NCBI GenBank assembly: GCA_016709445.1
Contig: JADJMV010000019.1
Coordinates: 11,795-75,794 of the forward strand
Direction of reading: 5' to 3'
DNA: 64,000 nucleotides
Source: Phycisphaerales bacterium
Lineage (GTDB): Bacteria; Planctomycetota; Phycisphaerae; Phycisphaerales; UBA1924
Shown: piece after piece, positions 63,858-64,000 of the stretch
How positions within the stretch are numbered: the first letter of the stretch is position 1
Layout of the letters: each line of letters starts with the position of its first letter
Position numbers and translations under genes: made by a program
The notes under the pieces: model-generated
What the model was told of the DNA's origin: nothing
The model's input: the letters and a program-made list of their open reading frames with translations, nothing else
Databases searched by the model: none

Positions 63858-64000
63858 GAGGCCTGCCTCGCCCCGGGCGCGAAGGGCTTGAGTTCCGCGC
63901 CGGTATAGGCCAGTCGAGCGCCGGCGATCCGCAGCACGGCGCGGCGCAGGCTGATGGGGTCGACGGCGGGGTTGCCGAGGCGCTGGGCGTGGGCCGCGGC
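63854..64000 (-). CDS. 3' end of a gene upstream of the GT2 (partial)
   Basis: 48 residues, open to the window edge and ending LKPFAPGARQAS. GTGA overlap with the glycosyltransferase. It is too short to identify; the context suggests another glycan gene. Confidence 0.6.
   Translation of the reverse strand, partial: AAAHAQRLGNPAVDPISLRRAVLRIAGARLAYTGAELKPFAPGARQAS

Overview
The window is about 64 kb of GC-rich bacterial chromosome and suggests a planctomycete of the Phycisphaerae type. The signs are: tandem TPR-sulfotransferases; a MoxR/DUF58/VWA gene cluster; a short Hc1-like histone; an excisionase-type HTH fused to a receiver; a shortened SecA paralogue next to M50/HlyD genes; and a small membrane protein with a 'CPRCWYDM..CPECG' zinc ribbon. 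This placement rests on gene content and remembered family habits, with no marker-gene comparison. No insertion sequence, prophage or CRISPR array was found. One tRNA (Thr, CGT anticodon) is present.

Layout. 1-5.8 kb (+): DUF1569 protein, two acetyltransferases (the second Eis-like), two tandem TPR-sulfotransferases, EamA transporter. 5.8-9.3 kb: tRNA-dihydrouridine synthase (-), lipoprotein and PIG-L deacetylase (+), poly-G region, zinc-ribbon protein (-). 9.3-15.4 kb (-): very large S9 peptidase, Pro/Ala-rich protein, Tat-exported metallophosphatase, tRNA-Thr. 15.6-26 kb (-): a long co-oriented set running ABC permease > NHL lipoprotein > VWA/amidotransferase-like membrane protein > MoxR ATPase > DUF58 > BatA-like VWA. 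Repeat elements sit in three of its junctions. 26.2-28.1 kb (+): accB-accC. 28.2-35.6 kb (-): HlyD > GAF-HlyD > PqqD/M50/HlyD > short SecA paralogue, a candidate export module. 35.8-45.1 kb: DegT aminotransferase, PGPGW protein, manA, fabZ-like and Hc1-like genes, a phosphotransferase, GDP-fucose pyrophosphorylase and L-fucokinase as separate overlapping genes, der. 45.2-49.8 kb: flotillin and NfeD-like genes (-), then a ydaO-type cyclic-di-AMP riboswitch upstream of trkH (+). 49.9-54.1 kb (-): a three-gene signalling operon (HTH-receiver, HDOD-histidine kinase, degenerate receiver-GAF). 54.3-60 kb: tsaB, alpha-L-fucosidase, arfB-like (all -), an outer-membrane protein and HU (+), nadA and PilZ (-). 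60.1-64 kb: glycosyltransferases.

How the genes fit together. The second half leans towards surface glycans: fucose release (GH29), fucose activation, mannose-6-phosphate isomerase, sugar aminotransferase and several glycosyltransferases. The SecA/M50/HlyD block is the best candidate for a poorly described machine. The riboswitch-trkH pair is the clearest regulatory finding.

Quality warning. At least five genes (second sulfotransferase, DUF58, moxR, der, glycosyltransferase 4) are interrupted by one- or two-base indels in short homopolymers or CG repeats, and dus lacks a sensible stop. der and moxR are otherwise intact, so sequencing or assembly error is the simplest explanation. About ten genes lacking a Shine-Dalgarno have a TANNNT-like box 5-7 nt before the start codon, which suggests leaderless transcripts.
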